Assembly (NCBI GenBank): GCA_051453625.1
Contig: JBOZIK010000001.1
Location: 246,404,832-246,468,831, forward strand
Direction: 5' to 3'
Origin: Welwitschia mirabilis
Taxonomy: Eukaryota; Gnetophyta; Gnetopsida; Welwitschiales
Length of the DNA: 64,000 bases
The notes beneath the pieces are model-generated. The model ran no database searches and was not told the origin of the DNA. It saw only the letters and a program-made list of their open reading frames with translations. A program made the translations under genes and the position numbers. Below, piece by piece: positions 25,714-36,789 of this stretch. Every line of letters begins with the position of its first letter. Position 1 is the stretch's first letter.

Positions 25714-26172
25714 GCCTCTAATGATAATACTTTTCAAAAGTATCACTTAGGATATCTTGGAATTATAAATTTTAGAAAACCTTATTTACTTCATAATTCA
25801 TACTTAGAACTAAGACTTAGGAAACTTCTTAAGTATATTAAACCTATCTTAGTCATTAATCCTAAGAAGCTTCTCCTAAATTTTTTAATTCCTAATAATC
25901 TTTTTCATCCTCATTATCAATCTTTAGAAGAAATCTATAATTGAAATTCTTCATACCATGAATATGACAAGATATTGTTCTTCTTTGAACTCTATGGACT
26001 TTTTATCTCTCATGTTATAAATAAATTTTATAAATTTAAAATGCTACCTTATCATGCACATGTACCCTTAATGTTTTATCAATTGGTTCCTATTTGATTT
26101 GGTTATTATTTTATAAGAACATTCATCCCTATAGGATTATAACCTTGGGAAAATAAACTTTTTTCCTTTTAA
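25714..26172 (+). pseudogene. Unknown reading frame downstream of the protease
   Basis: One frame of 152 codons opens just after a TAG and is interrupted only by TGA at 25,942, TGA at 26,095 and TAA at 26,140. It contains HLGYLGIINFRKPYLL, LELRLRKLLKYIKPIL, FLIPNNLFHPHYQSLEEIYN and FIPIGL. The residue mix (many L, P, Y and H) is not simply that of translated A+T-rich noise. I do not recognise it and see none of the reverse transcriptase, RNase H or integrase motifs expected at this place. It may be an accessory ORF or a badly diverged piece of pol. Confidence 0.35.
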
Positions 26173-26179
26173 ATAAAGT

Positions 26180-29100
26180 ATTAAATAGGACTTAGGATCT
26201 GAATAAATCTTATTTTTAATTTTCTTTGTATTTCCTTTTAATTTTATGTTTCTATGTCTTTATCCTTTATTTTTATTTCTATGTTTACATAATAAGTCAA
26301 CCTCTAGATGGTTAAGTTCTTATCTCTTAGAGAAAGTATATTTTTAAATGGCTCAATTGTGATTTCCAAATTTAATAATAGGAGAATTCAAAAAAATGAA
26401 TAAAGGTTAAAAATCCATGAGTTATTAAATCTTTGACATGATAGTGACAATTGATTTAATAATTCTCCTGCCATTATCTAAATTTTTTCTTAGTCAATTC
26501 TTTTGAAGGATATCGTGCTATCACTTAAACATCTCTGACTTAACTTATTTTTTACTTTATGAATTTATCATAATTTGTAATTTTTACTTGGAAATTACAA
26601 AGTGATATGATTGAATTCATCCAATTTTAAGACGTTCAAATGTTTATGAACTCTATTTTGAAGAAAAATGCTTTGATTTTTGTATTTTCTCTTAATGGTT
26701 GAGTTTTTAGTTATTTGGGGGAGTTGTTCCTTATTTTTCATCTCATTTTTTCACCTTCGTCATTAAGGGATGTATTTGAGTTGTATTTATTTTGAAAGAT
26801 GAGAAAAAAAAGGAGAAAAAATAATGATCATAATCTATTATTTCTATACTAAATACATGACGACCATGATGTCCTTTGTGGATTTTTACTCCTTGGGCTA
26901 TGGTTATACTCCCATCATCCTAGATTAATAATAAATATCTTGAGGCCATGGAAGTAGTGGTATTCCTAGTATCATCAAAGACATTACTTGTTTTTTAGAC
27001 TCATTAAGCTTATAGTATTCCCACATGATCATCTTACTTTTAAGGATTTAAGGATCTTTTAGGGTGTGAGTGGGTGAGTTCATTTTTGAGTATCTTTTAA
27101 TCTTATCATTAATTATTTAAAAACATTAGTTACTTAGCATCATCATATTCACTACCTGTTTGATGGTATGTTATAAAGCTTTTGTCTTATGTTATGTATC
27201 ATTCATTACATGATTTTATGATTTCTTCTATGAGGATTTGCTAGGTTTGAATTTAGTGTAGGTATGCAATCTTCTTTATGTTCCTAGGTTATCCATTTTT
27301 ATTTTGTTTTTATTTGCTATTTTATTTGGTATTTTAAAATTACTTTCATACTTTTTCATTATAAATACTTAGCACTTAGTCATTTAGTAGTTATCTTATT
27401 GATTTTTAGTCATATTTTTTCTTTATAAAAGTTGATTTTCTTTTATATAAATAATGTTTCTTTGGTTTATGATGATATATTTTCATTTTTTTTTAGTTTT
27501 AGTTCTTTAATATTCTTTTTGAGTTGTTGATGCATCTAATAATTGTAACTTTATGACAAATTTCATAATCTCTCTTTTCTTGGTGAATTCATCTCCTTTA
27601 TGATGCCTTATTTATGTTAATTCTTAGTCGTTTCCCATCTTTTAGACTTTCTAATAATCATCATGATGCTAATCAAGATTAAATTATTCTATTAATACTT
27701 TCATTTTGTTCTAAAAAAATTTAAAAGCACTATTATCCATTATATCATCTAGATAACTAGTTAGAACAACACATTAATAATCTTTGAGCATAATCATTTT
27801 CATTTTTCTTATTTTCCTAACTATTTTTGACCTTCTTTCTTTTGCACATGCTATTGTTCTAAAGTCCACCTATTTTATTTACATAAACTTAAACTTGCAC
27901 ATTGATCTTTTTCTTCTTATGTTAATGCAATACAAGATGTCTTGATTTACCTATGAGGGAAGGTAGGGGGTAGGACATTATTTTGAGATATTTTAAGTAA
28001 AAATTTTTAATTTATAGGGTTATTTTTACATTTTCATGATACATCCCTATAATGTAGTAATTCAATTATGATAATCAATTATCTGAGATGAACTATGGAT
28101 ATTGTTTAGCAAAAGTCATTTACTTAACAATAGAATACTTGTAGTTTGTTCTTCTTGTGAGGGAAATCCAAGCAATTCAAGTGACCATGAATAAGGGAAA
28201 TCATGTTATGATTATTTATTTTCATTTTCCCTTGTAAATTATGCTTAAAAACTTAATTTTTAGTTTATGAATATCATTTTTGAGTTAATACTTTTTTTGA
28301 ATATACATGCACATTATTTANNNNNNNNNNNNNNNNNNNNNNNNNNNNNNNNNNNNNNNNNNNNNNNNNNNNNNNNNNNNNNNNNNNNNNNNNNNNNNNN
28401 NNNNNNNNNNNNNNNNNNNNGGGAAGGTAAGGGGTAGGACATTATTTTGAGATATTTTAAGTAAAACTTTTTAATTTATAGGGTTATTTTTACATTTTCA
28501 TGATACATCCCTATAATCTAGTAATTCAATTATGATAATCAATTATTTGAATGAGATGAATTATGGATATAGTTTAGCAAAAGTCATATACTTAACAATA
28601 GAATACTTGTAGTTTGTTCTTCTTGTGAGGGAAATCGAAGCAATTCAAGAGACCATGAATAAGGGAAATCATGTTATGATNNNNNNNNNNAAATTATGCT
28701 TAAAAACTTAATATTTAGTTTATGAATATCATTTTTGAGTTATTACTTTTTTTGAATATACATGCACATTATTTATCTAAGTTATTATGGTTATATCTTA
28801 TGATAATTATTTTGTTATAGAATTCAATATATATCTTTTTGATGTACTAAAGTATTAAGTATGAGGCTAACTAATGGGTAAGTGTCTTAATATTTTTTTT
28901 TTAATGAGTATGTTTGTAAGCATTTGATTTTATAGACTAATTTTTAGAAGTCTGTCATCCTCATAATCATTTAGATTAAACATTGGATTATAACATGGTC
29001 AGAATACTTACCAAGATAAAAAATCAAATTTATTTAAATTTAATATTCAATCCTACATAATAAGATTTTTAAACTTAATTTATAATTCCATAATTAATGT

Positions 29101-29181
29101 TTATCTTAGTTAATTTAGCTTACAATTATACTTATTCGTCTACTTTATTAGGGACTAACAAGGCTAAGTGGAGGGCTATGT
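26180..29181. other. Internal region of the Ty3 element without readable protein
   Basis: No pol domain was found on either strand. A gap with duplicated flanks lies at 28,321-28,420 (27,958-28,320 repeats as 28,421-28,776, which itself holds a 10-base gap). Just before the 3' LTR, AAGTGGAGGG at 29,165-29,174 could be a decayed polypurine tract, though several bases of other sequence lie between it and the LTR. Confidence 0.5.
27958..28776. repeat. Direct repeat flanking the gap at 28,321-28,420
   Basis: About 360 bases occur almost identically on both sides of 100 N, starting GGGAAGGTA.GGGGTAGGACA and ending GCACATTATTTA. It is probably an unmerged overlap rather than a tandem repeat. Confidence 0.8.
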
Positions 29182-30875
29182 TGTGATGCCAAATTATATC
29201 TTTTTGAGCAGTATTCTGAGTAGTTTTTAAGACATTTAAATAGGTTTTAATGGATTTTAACAATTATTAAGAGTCAAAAAGAAAATCATGGAAATTTGCA
29301 ATTACTAGAACATTTAAAGGCATTTTGGATGATTTTTGAGAATTTACATTCTAAATAGGAGTTAATGATCTTTAAGGATAATTTAACTTAATTAAGGAGC
29401 TTCGAAAAACTATTGTTCCTTCATAATCTAAATAATAGTATAAATAATGCACTGGCATGATGATTAAAATGATGACTAAACTGAAGATAAAAGCTGATGT
29501 GGGACCTCTTTTGACATGGCACTATCCCCTTCATTATCTAGACAATAATCAAGATGATCACTTTTTGAAGTCAATGCACCAAACTTCATTTAACTTCTAT
29601 ACTTTGTTAATGCATCTCATATATAACATTAGCATTTTTATTGCATCTACTACATTTGTTTTTTTTAGAGCATTTCAATTATAATTAATACCTCCTTTGT
29701 CCTTCTTTTGAGTTTATCTTCTTTAGGATATAAAAATATCATGAGAGGAGATTGAAGGATATGAGGTCCATTTGTTGTTATAAAGAGGGGTCTTCCTTGG
29801 TGTTAGGTTGTGTTTCCTTCATTGAGGTGTTGCTACTTTGTAATTGANNNNNNNNNNNNNNNNNNNNNNNNNNNNNNNNNNNNNNNNNNNNNNNNNNNNN
29901 NNNNNNNNNNNNNNNNNNNNNNNNNNNNNNNNNNNNNNNNNNNNNNNATTGAATGTTGGTTTAACAAATAATGAAAATATTCTTTCAAGTTTTATTCATG
30001 TGCATGTCTCTTAGGTTTATATTGATTATGTTTTTATGAGAGCTTTATAGTTGATATGGATCATAAAGGGAAACCTTTGTCAAAATTGAAATCATTACTC
30101 TAGGATTTGCATTGCATTGAATTGCATTTTATATTTTCTAGCTTAATCAATACATATTTTTTATATTTTATTTAATGTAATTGATAACCTAGGTTGATTA
30201 GGGTTAGTGATAGTTTCCTTGATTGATCNNNNNNNNNNNNNNNNNNNNNNNNNNNNNNNNNNNNNNNNNNNNNNNNNNNNNNNNNNNNNNNNNNNNNNNN
30301 NNNNNNNNNNNNNNNNNNNNNNNNNNNNTTCATATTTTATTTAATGTAATTAACAACCTAGGTTGGTTAGGATTAGTGATAGTTTCCTTGATTGATCTAT
30401 ATTATACAGGGTCAATTTTGATGATAGATATTTGGTAGTCATATAAATATTGCATTTGTTTACTTTTTTTACATTATTCTTTTAATTATTAAACTTAAAT
30501 GAAAAACATAAAAATACTTTATGAAAATCAATTCTCTATCTTTGAGCCTAGTGCCTTTAATGAATTACAACATTCAGGTANNNNNNNNNNNNNNNNNNNN
30601 NNNNNNNNNNNNNNNNNNNNNNNNNNNNNNNNNNNNNNNNNNNNNNNNNNNNNNNNNNNNNNNNNNNNNNNNNNNNNNNNTAATTATTAAACTTAAATGA
30701 AAAACATAAAAATACTTTGCGAAAATCAATTCTCTATCTTTTAGCCTAGTGCCTTTAATGAATTACAACATTTAGGTATACTCTTATCTAAACTACTATG
30801 TGTGTTATGCAAATATTTATGATTGATAAGATTTGATCAAGGATGTAAACCATTACATAAATTTGTACTATAACA
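29182..30875 (+). repeat. 3' LTR of the 21-31 kb Ty3 element (inflated by gaps)
   Basis: It starts TGTGATGCCAAATTATA and ends CTATAACA, matching the 5' LTR throughout. Three 100-base gaps (29,848-29,947, 30,229-30,328, 30,581-30,680) each have repeated flanks: 30,160-30,228 recurs at 30,329-30,397, and 30,486-30,580 recurs at 30,681-30,778. The true LTR is therefore near the 1.25 kb of its partner. No PBS follows, as expected of a 3' LTR. The inverted repeat is present at 29,532-29,558. Confidence 0.75.
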
Positions 30876-31090
30876 ATCTAGCATATAAGAATTGAAATGT
30901 TTTAATCAAAAAGATCTATAGTACTAGTGTCCTAGACATTAATGCTAGTATTTTAAGGTGATTGATCTTCATCTTCTAGTATGTTCTTCAACATGTGGTA
31001 AATAGCCTAAAAATGACAGGAAAAGATGACAATTTCATAAATAATACTTAAAATTTGTATTATACATAATTTTATAATAGACTAGATATT
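30876..31090. repeat. Dispersed repeat R2, right part
   Basis: This resumes the similarity to the R2 copy at 36,480-36,775 (ACTAGTG.CCTAGA, then TAATACTTAAAA-type words), which was interrupted at 21,029. It marks the right side of the nested insertion. Confidence 0.5.
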
Positions 31091-33300
31091 TTAATATCTT
31101 TTATTAAGATAAATACAAATTGATTAGAATATAAATTTGTGTGTTGATGCACTTGTTAAATAGACTTTTGGTAGACTCTTAGAAAAGGCTTGATAACAAA
31201 ATATTCAACATGAAAAATTATCTGATAAAAAGTATTTAAGTTTGNNNNNNNNNNNNNNNNNNNNNNNNNNNNNNNNNNNNNNNNNNNNNNNNNNNNNNNN
31301 NNNNNNNNNNNNNNNNNNNNNNNNNNNNNNNNNNNNNNNNNNNNNNNNNNNNNNNNNNNNNNNNNNNNNNNNNNNNNNNNNNNNNNNNNNNNNNNNNNNN
31401 NNNNNNNNNNNNNNNNNNNNNNNNNNNNNNNNNNNNNNNNNNNNNNNNNNNNNNNNNNNNNNNNNNNNNNNNNNNNNNNNNNNNNNNNNNNNNNNNNNNN
31501 NNNNNNNNNNNNNNNNNNNNNNNNNNNNNNNNNNNNNNNNNNNNNNNNNNNNNNNNNNNNNNNNNNNNNNNNNNNNNNNNNNNNNNNNNNNNNNNNNNNN
31601 NNNNNNNNNNNNNNNNNNNNNNNNNNNNNNNNNNNNNNNNNNNNNNNNNNNNNNNNNNNNNNNNNNNNNNNNNNNNNNNNNNNNNNNNNNNNNNNNNNNN
31701 NNNNNNNNNNNNNNNNNNNNNNNNNNNNNNNNNNNNNNNNNNNNNNNNNNNNNNNNNNNNNNNNNNNNNNNNNNNNNNNNNNNNNNNNNNNNNNNNNNNN
31801 NNNNNNNNNNNNNNNNNNNNNNNNNNNNNNNNNNNNNNNNNNNNNNNNNNNNNNNNNNNNNNNNNNNNNNNNNNNNNNNNNNNNNNNNNNNNNNNNNNNN
31901 NNNNNNNNNNNNNNNNNNNNNNNNNNNNNNNNNNNNNNNNNNNNNNNNNNNNNNNNNNNNNNNNNNNNNNNNNNNNNNNNNNNNNNNNNNNNNNNNNNNN
32001 NNNNGAAATGGATATATCTTTTTGGAAAAATTTCTAATCAACTTTTGAAGAAAAGGCATCAAAATCATAAAAAGCTTATGAAAAGTAGATGTTATATCCT
32101 TAATTAAAACTAAACTTTATTCTTAAAGTTTTAAGATAGAAAATTTTTCATGCCATTTTAAGAACATAACCTTAAGGACAATAAATTATCTTAACATGAA
32201 CTTTTATTGGGGAAAAAGATGTAAAGAAACATAACCAAGGTATAATGTAGGGAAAAAAAAGGTATCTAATGAAAGATAACTACCTCTTGTTTCTTCTTGA
32301 AAATGCCAAATAAAAGATCACATCTTATGATGTTATTTCTCATGAAATAGTAATGAAATGGAATGGATGGTAAGAATGGAGAAGGATAATATGAAAAAAA
32401 AGAACTCTACCATGTAACTTATGAGTAAAAGAGATAATCTAGCTAAATTAACTGCCTTATTATATTTTTGTAATTTTTAATTAATCTTTATATCTAATAA
32501 GCATAATATTAATCAAATAACCTATAAGAATTTAAGAAAGAATAACAAACACTAAATATAAAATGTAAAAACAATAGGATACATAAGGCCTCAAATTCCC
32601 ACTATTTTTTCATTATTTTTCTTGTACACCACCATATATGTTCTTTGTCTTATGTAGTTTAAATTACATTGAGCATCCAACATTATGACACTTTCTTCAA
32701 ATAGAGTTAATCATGGTATTTTACAAAGAAATTAGTGTGGCATTACTCATGAGTATTTATAGCCCTAATGTAGTTGATTATGTTATAAGCATATCATTAG
32801 AGCTATATTACCACTGACCTTTAATAGCCTTAATGAAATTGATTAAAACCAATAAAGTGATCAACAGAATGTGCTTTTGAAGAATATATATTATATATAT
32901 TTTTTATTCTTCTTCTCATATTCATGTTTTATGCATATAAGAGGGGTAACTGAGTCATTAGCCTAATCAAGCAAAATATTATTTCTATTAAAAGCTTCAA
33001 ACATAAGAAACATAATATGAAGGTAGATTCCATTTTTTTAATTCATATTTACCAAAATACAAGACTTTAAGTAAATGTAAATTTAATAATCATACTTCAA
33101 ATAACCATAAATTTTGCTTAAAAGTCTATAAGTGTACTTAATCATAACCATTACTTGAAATGATAGTGAGATCACTTATTAGTGATTTTTATTAAATGTC
33201 ATTAATCTAAGTTTGTAAGTATCACAAATTCATAATTTAATGGCTGGGGTGGATGGTTCTTCAGCTTTATTAGATAATTGACAAATGGAATAGATAAATG
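31091..33300. other. No gene recognised; 760-base gap at 31,245-32,004
   Basis: The apparent long open frames here consist of unknown bases. The sequenced part, 32,005-33,300, shows no family I can name; it may be the 3' part of element G, whose unknown frame ends at 33,320 on the minus strand. Confidence 0.5.
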
Positions 33301-33319
33301 GAGAGGCTTAAGGAGATGA

Positions 33320-33748
33320 TTAAATAGTTGGTAATGCTTTAGAATTTTCATAATAAAAAACATCCTTAGGCAATCCTTGTTATTTTTTAAAATGACTTAA
33401 GCAAGTATTTCTTTGAATATCAGGAGATTTTTCAATGCTATATCAAAATGAAGACTCAAAAGCATTATGACTATTAGGTTTAAATTGGAAAAAATAAGAG
33501 TTAAGTGATGTCATAGGTTAGAAAACATTTCCATGGGTAAACTCCAGACATAACTTTAGGATGCAAATAGTACATTCCAAATGTTCAAAGTCAAATGGGG
33601 TCCAACCTATGGAATTTTTATGATTTTCTAAAAGATGATGTGAAACATTCTTATTAAAATAAGGTTTAATAGAATTAACAAAAATATGTTCCACAATTTT
33701 ATGAGGTAATTTTAAAGAATTAGAAGGTTTGTTTTCATGATCAATATT
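33320..33748 (-). pseudogene. Unknown reading frame downstream of the element G protease
   Basis: A minus-strand frame of 142 codons has three internal stops. It reads NIDHENKPSNSLKLPHKIVE, then FVNSIKPYFNKNVSHHL, GWTPFDFEHLECTICILKL, FQFKPNSHNAFESSF and KSPDIQRNTCLSHF. The residue composition looks protein-like, but I recognise no domain. It lies 3' of the protease at 33,846-34,420, where reverse transcriptase would be expected, as does the unknown frame at 25,714-26,172. I see no clear sequence match between the two. Confidence 0.4.
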
Positions 33749-33845
33749 CTATTTAAAACCGAATGATAAAGGATAAGGGAAAATAATTAGCCCTCATTAA
33801 TAAAATCAACTTTGCCAAGATCTCCTAGTAATTTTTTCATGTTGA

Positions 33846-34580
33846 AAATATTCATGTTTATAATAATATTACCAAATGATATTTTCATTTGACTATTTCT
33901 ATAATTAATAAGAGCATTAGACATTCAAAGCAACGACTTTTCTAAAATGATTAGACTTAAATGTTATTTAATTGTTTNNNNNNNNNNNNNNNNNNNNNNN
34001 NNNNNNNNNNNNNNNNNNNNNNNNNNNNNNNNNNNNNNNNNNNNNNNNNNNNNNNNNNNNNNNNNNNNNNNNNNNNNAAATATTCATGTTTACAATAATG
34101 TTACCAAATGATATTTTCATTTGACTATTTCTATAATTAATAAGAGCACTAGACATTCCAAGCAAATGCTTTTCTAAAATGATTAGAACTAAATGGTATT
34201 TCATTATTTCTATTTCTAAAATAATAAAATCAACCAAGGAATAAAACTATCTACTTAAATTATTATATCTTTTACTATTTCTACTAACGACTTTAAAGAC
34301 TTTTTTACTAATTGCCATTAGATTTTTGTATTTTTAAGATCTCTTAAACCAAGTTCCTTATGCACACAATGTGGTAAAACATTTGAGAGTTTAATATCTT
34401 TATAGTTTGGTAGAATTTAATCTTGTATGATTACACTGCTTTATTGGACTAAAAATTCTTTACTTTTTATGTTCATCTACCTTTTAACTATACACATATT
34501 CTTCAAGAATGCCTCATAGGAAGGAACTTTCTTAATTGCTCTTAAGAGAGGGATATTTATATTATAATGAAGTTTCATAA
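33846..34580 (-). pseudogene. Ty3/gypsy linker and aspartic protease remnant, element G
   Basis: Minus-strand reading gives the conserved stretch before the protease of Athila/Tat-like elements: YKYPSLKSN/IPLLRAIKKVPSYEAFLKNMCIVKR-like text at 34,500-34,580 and YKDI near 34,400. The protease follows: VHKELGLRDLKNTKI, IVKDIIIQVDSF, then VDFIILEIE, LVLIILEKHLLGMSSALINYRNSQMKISFGN (34,080-34,237). The last part corresponds to the family's PIILGRPFLATSxAxINxxxGxMxLxFGN. The active-site triplet DxG itself has been lost or scrambled. Frameshifts occur. The gap at 33,978-34,077 has repeated flanks (33,846-33,977 and 34,078-34,209), so the C-terminal part appears twice. Confidence 0.7.
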
Positions 34581-35459
34581 GAAATTATCTATTCTTTGTT
34601 AACCTTAATGTTAAGATAGATGTTCTTGTTAAAATATTTCTTGATTAATCTACATAATTCATCTAGGATCTAAGGAATACAAGTTTTAGACTCAGTTCAA
34701 ATAGGGCCAGAATGATAGAAGGTTTTCTAAAGTTTATTAGATAACCTAGAAAAGACATAAAAATCTTTTATGTATAAGAGAAAGTATCCTTATGAGGTAA
34801 GATGACAATTTTAGTTAAGTTAGGAGTTACAGTTTGAAAAAATCATAAAATTTTATAGAATTTCTACAAAATGATTGAAGTGATAAGGTCATAGAAAAAA
34901 GTAATAGAAACAAATATGATAGCATACTTAAAATAGATTCTAAAGAAAAATAAATTTTTAAAATTTATTTTCATTTTTAGATACTTTTACTAGAAAATTA
35001 TTGAACTATTAAAATAAAATTTGCAAAAATGAAAATAACAAAAGAAATAAGTTCAATATTTTCTTTTTTACCTTATTTTATTTGTAACCTATAAAAAATT
35101 TGCTAGGTATAAAACACTTAATATTAAAAAATAGTTTAATTTAAACCAAAAATCTAAACCAAACTCTCAACAAACTAGCTTAATATCACTAGAAATATAT
35201 TAGTAACTACCATTAGAAATAAGATAAATCAAGTAAAGATAATAAAGAAGAAGAAAAAGGAATAGTTTAGGTATGACTAGATAGAAGTTCTACCAATAAT
35301 TGAAAAAGAAATTAAAAAAAAATAAAAATTTACAAGAAGGTAAAATTATGCTACTTATGAGAAGATACCATATTATTATCCTTAAAAACATAGCTAAAAT
35401 ATACTCATTAAATAGTATAATAAAACTAAAATAAACTAGGTAAATACCTAGTATCATTC

Positions 35460-35474
35460 TTCCCTAGAAATAAT
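35460..35474 (-). other. Decayed primer binding site, element G
   Basis: On the minus strand ATTATTTCTAGGGAA aligns without gaps to the last 15 bases of the tRNA-Asp-type PBS (GCCGTTGCCGGGGAA). Eight positions are identical and six of the seven differences are G-to-A or C-to-T. It directly abuts the presumed LTR end (reverse complement of TGTGGTATC at 35,475). Confidence 0.5.
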
Positions 35475-36770
35475 TGTGGTATCTTAAAAGAAGCTATATA
35501 GAATTTTGTTTTATCTTACAATTATAATTAAATAAAGTAAGAAATAGAGAGTTTATGAGAATGTTGTTGAAACTTTGATTGAAGAAGTAGGAAAATGAAC
35601 AAGCTCCAAAATTTATCTCAATTTGTTCTCTAGAAATTATTCAATTTAAGAATATCATGTGAATTCTTAAAACATGCTTAATCTATGAAGTTATGATTCC
35701 TTAAGCCATGGTGAAATAATCTCATTTACCATATGAGGATTGATGAATTCAATAGTTACTTGGTCCTTCATAGCCATTAAATAAGAATGAAAATTAAGAA
35801 TTTATAGTACTTAAGATCCATCAAATAAAAGTAACTTAAATAACTAACTTATGAAATTCACTGAGTTAACAATATAACTTGATGATATAGTTTTATGTTA
35901 TGCATTACAAGTACAAAGTTATTTGCATCTTGAAATAAAAAGTAAATAACTACTTTGTGTTAAATTAGAAATACACCTTACATCAAAGGAAGAAGGAAGA
36001 TAGTATGATCTCCTCGAGGTATCCTAGAAACAAGTTTTCTTCTAAAGAAGGTGCTTAGAAGACGATGTTAACTATGATGCTCTAATTATTTCTACTACTT
36101 CATCAACTAATTGATGTTACAAATTAGGATCAAGGCCCTTTCATAAGTGAGAATAGGGTGAAAAGTGGTTTAAACCATTTTTTTTTTGTTATGTTAGATG
36201 GGTAGTTACATAGTTTGTTATGTTACATGAGGTAGGATCTTTGTATTCTTATGGTAGGTAAGAATCATTATGATGATTTCAATAGATTTATTCCAAGTGT
36301 TGATGCTTCTACCAAGTAATGACATTTCCATGTGTTTCCCACATCATCTCACTTTCACCATCACATTTCACTACTATTTATCATTCTTATCATCACCGTG
36401 TACTAACAAAGGTGCTAGTTATTTATAATTTGAAATCTAATTAAGCACATAAATACATTTGACTAATTTTTCAAAGAAAATATAAAATGTAAGAATTGTA
36501 ANNNNNNNNNNNNNNNNNNNNNNNNNNNNNNNNNNNNNNNNNNNNNNNNNNNNNNNNNNNNNNNNNNNNNNNNNNNNNNNNNNNNNNNNNNNNNNNNNNN
36601 NGTAATAATCTAATTAGAAGAATAAATGACACTAGTGCTCTAGATAGGGGTGCTGGCATTGTAACCTAATTACTCTTTAGCTTTTACCATGTTATTTAGC
36701 ATGCATTAAATATTTTGAAAATGTTATGGTAAGATGATAAATTTAAAAATAATATTTAAAAGTAAAATAA
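35475..36770 (-). repeat. Repeat R2, probable 5' LTR of element G
   Basis: This is collinear with 20,113-21,029 plus 30,876-31,090 and acts as an 'empty site' for the 21-31 kb insertion. The CA end (minus strand) abuts a PBS at 35,460-35,474, and the protease lies further in the same direction, so it is best read as the 5' LTR of element G. A 100-base gap at 36,502-36,601 falls close to the insertion point. The outer boundary is uncertain because copia E sequence begins near 36,790. Confidence 0.5.
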
Positions 36771-36789
36771 GACATAATTATATGATAAA

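Larger units (their letters stand above)
21030..30875 (+). mobile_element. Ty3/gypsy-type LTR retrotransposon with gag and protease only
   Basis: Two direct LTRs (21,030-22,284 and 29,182-30,875), a decayed tRNA-Asp-type PBS at 22,287-22,305, gag (about 22,935-24,320) and an aspartic protease (24,814-25,092) define a plus-strand element of about 9.8 kb. The real length is somewhat less because several gaps carry duplicated flanks. I could find no reverse transcriptase, RNase H or integrase between 25,100 and 29,180, although the protease is still quite readable. This resembles non-autonomous gag-carrying elements (the TR-GAG concept), but loss of pol by deletion is equally possible. The target-site duplication is not clear: TTATA on the left against ATCTA on the right. 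The insertion is inside repeat R2. Confidence 0.7.

Noticed and set aside
31205-32068. Apparent 270-290-codon open frames on both strands
   Set aside because: They are produced by the 760-base gap at 31,245-32,004.
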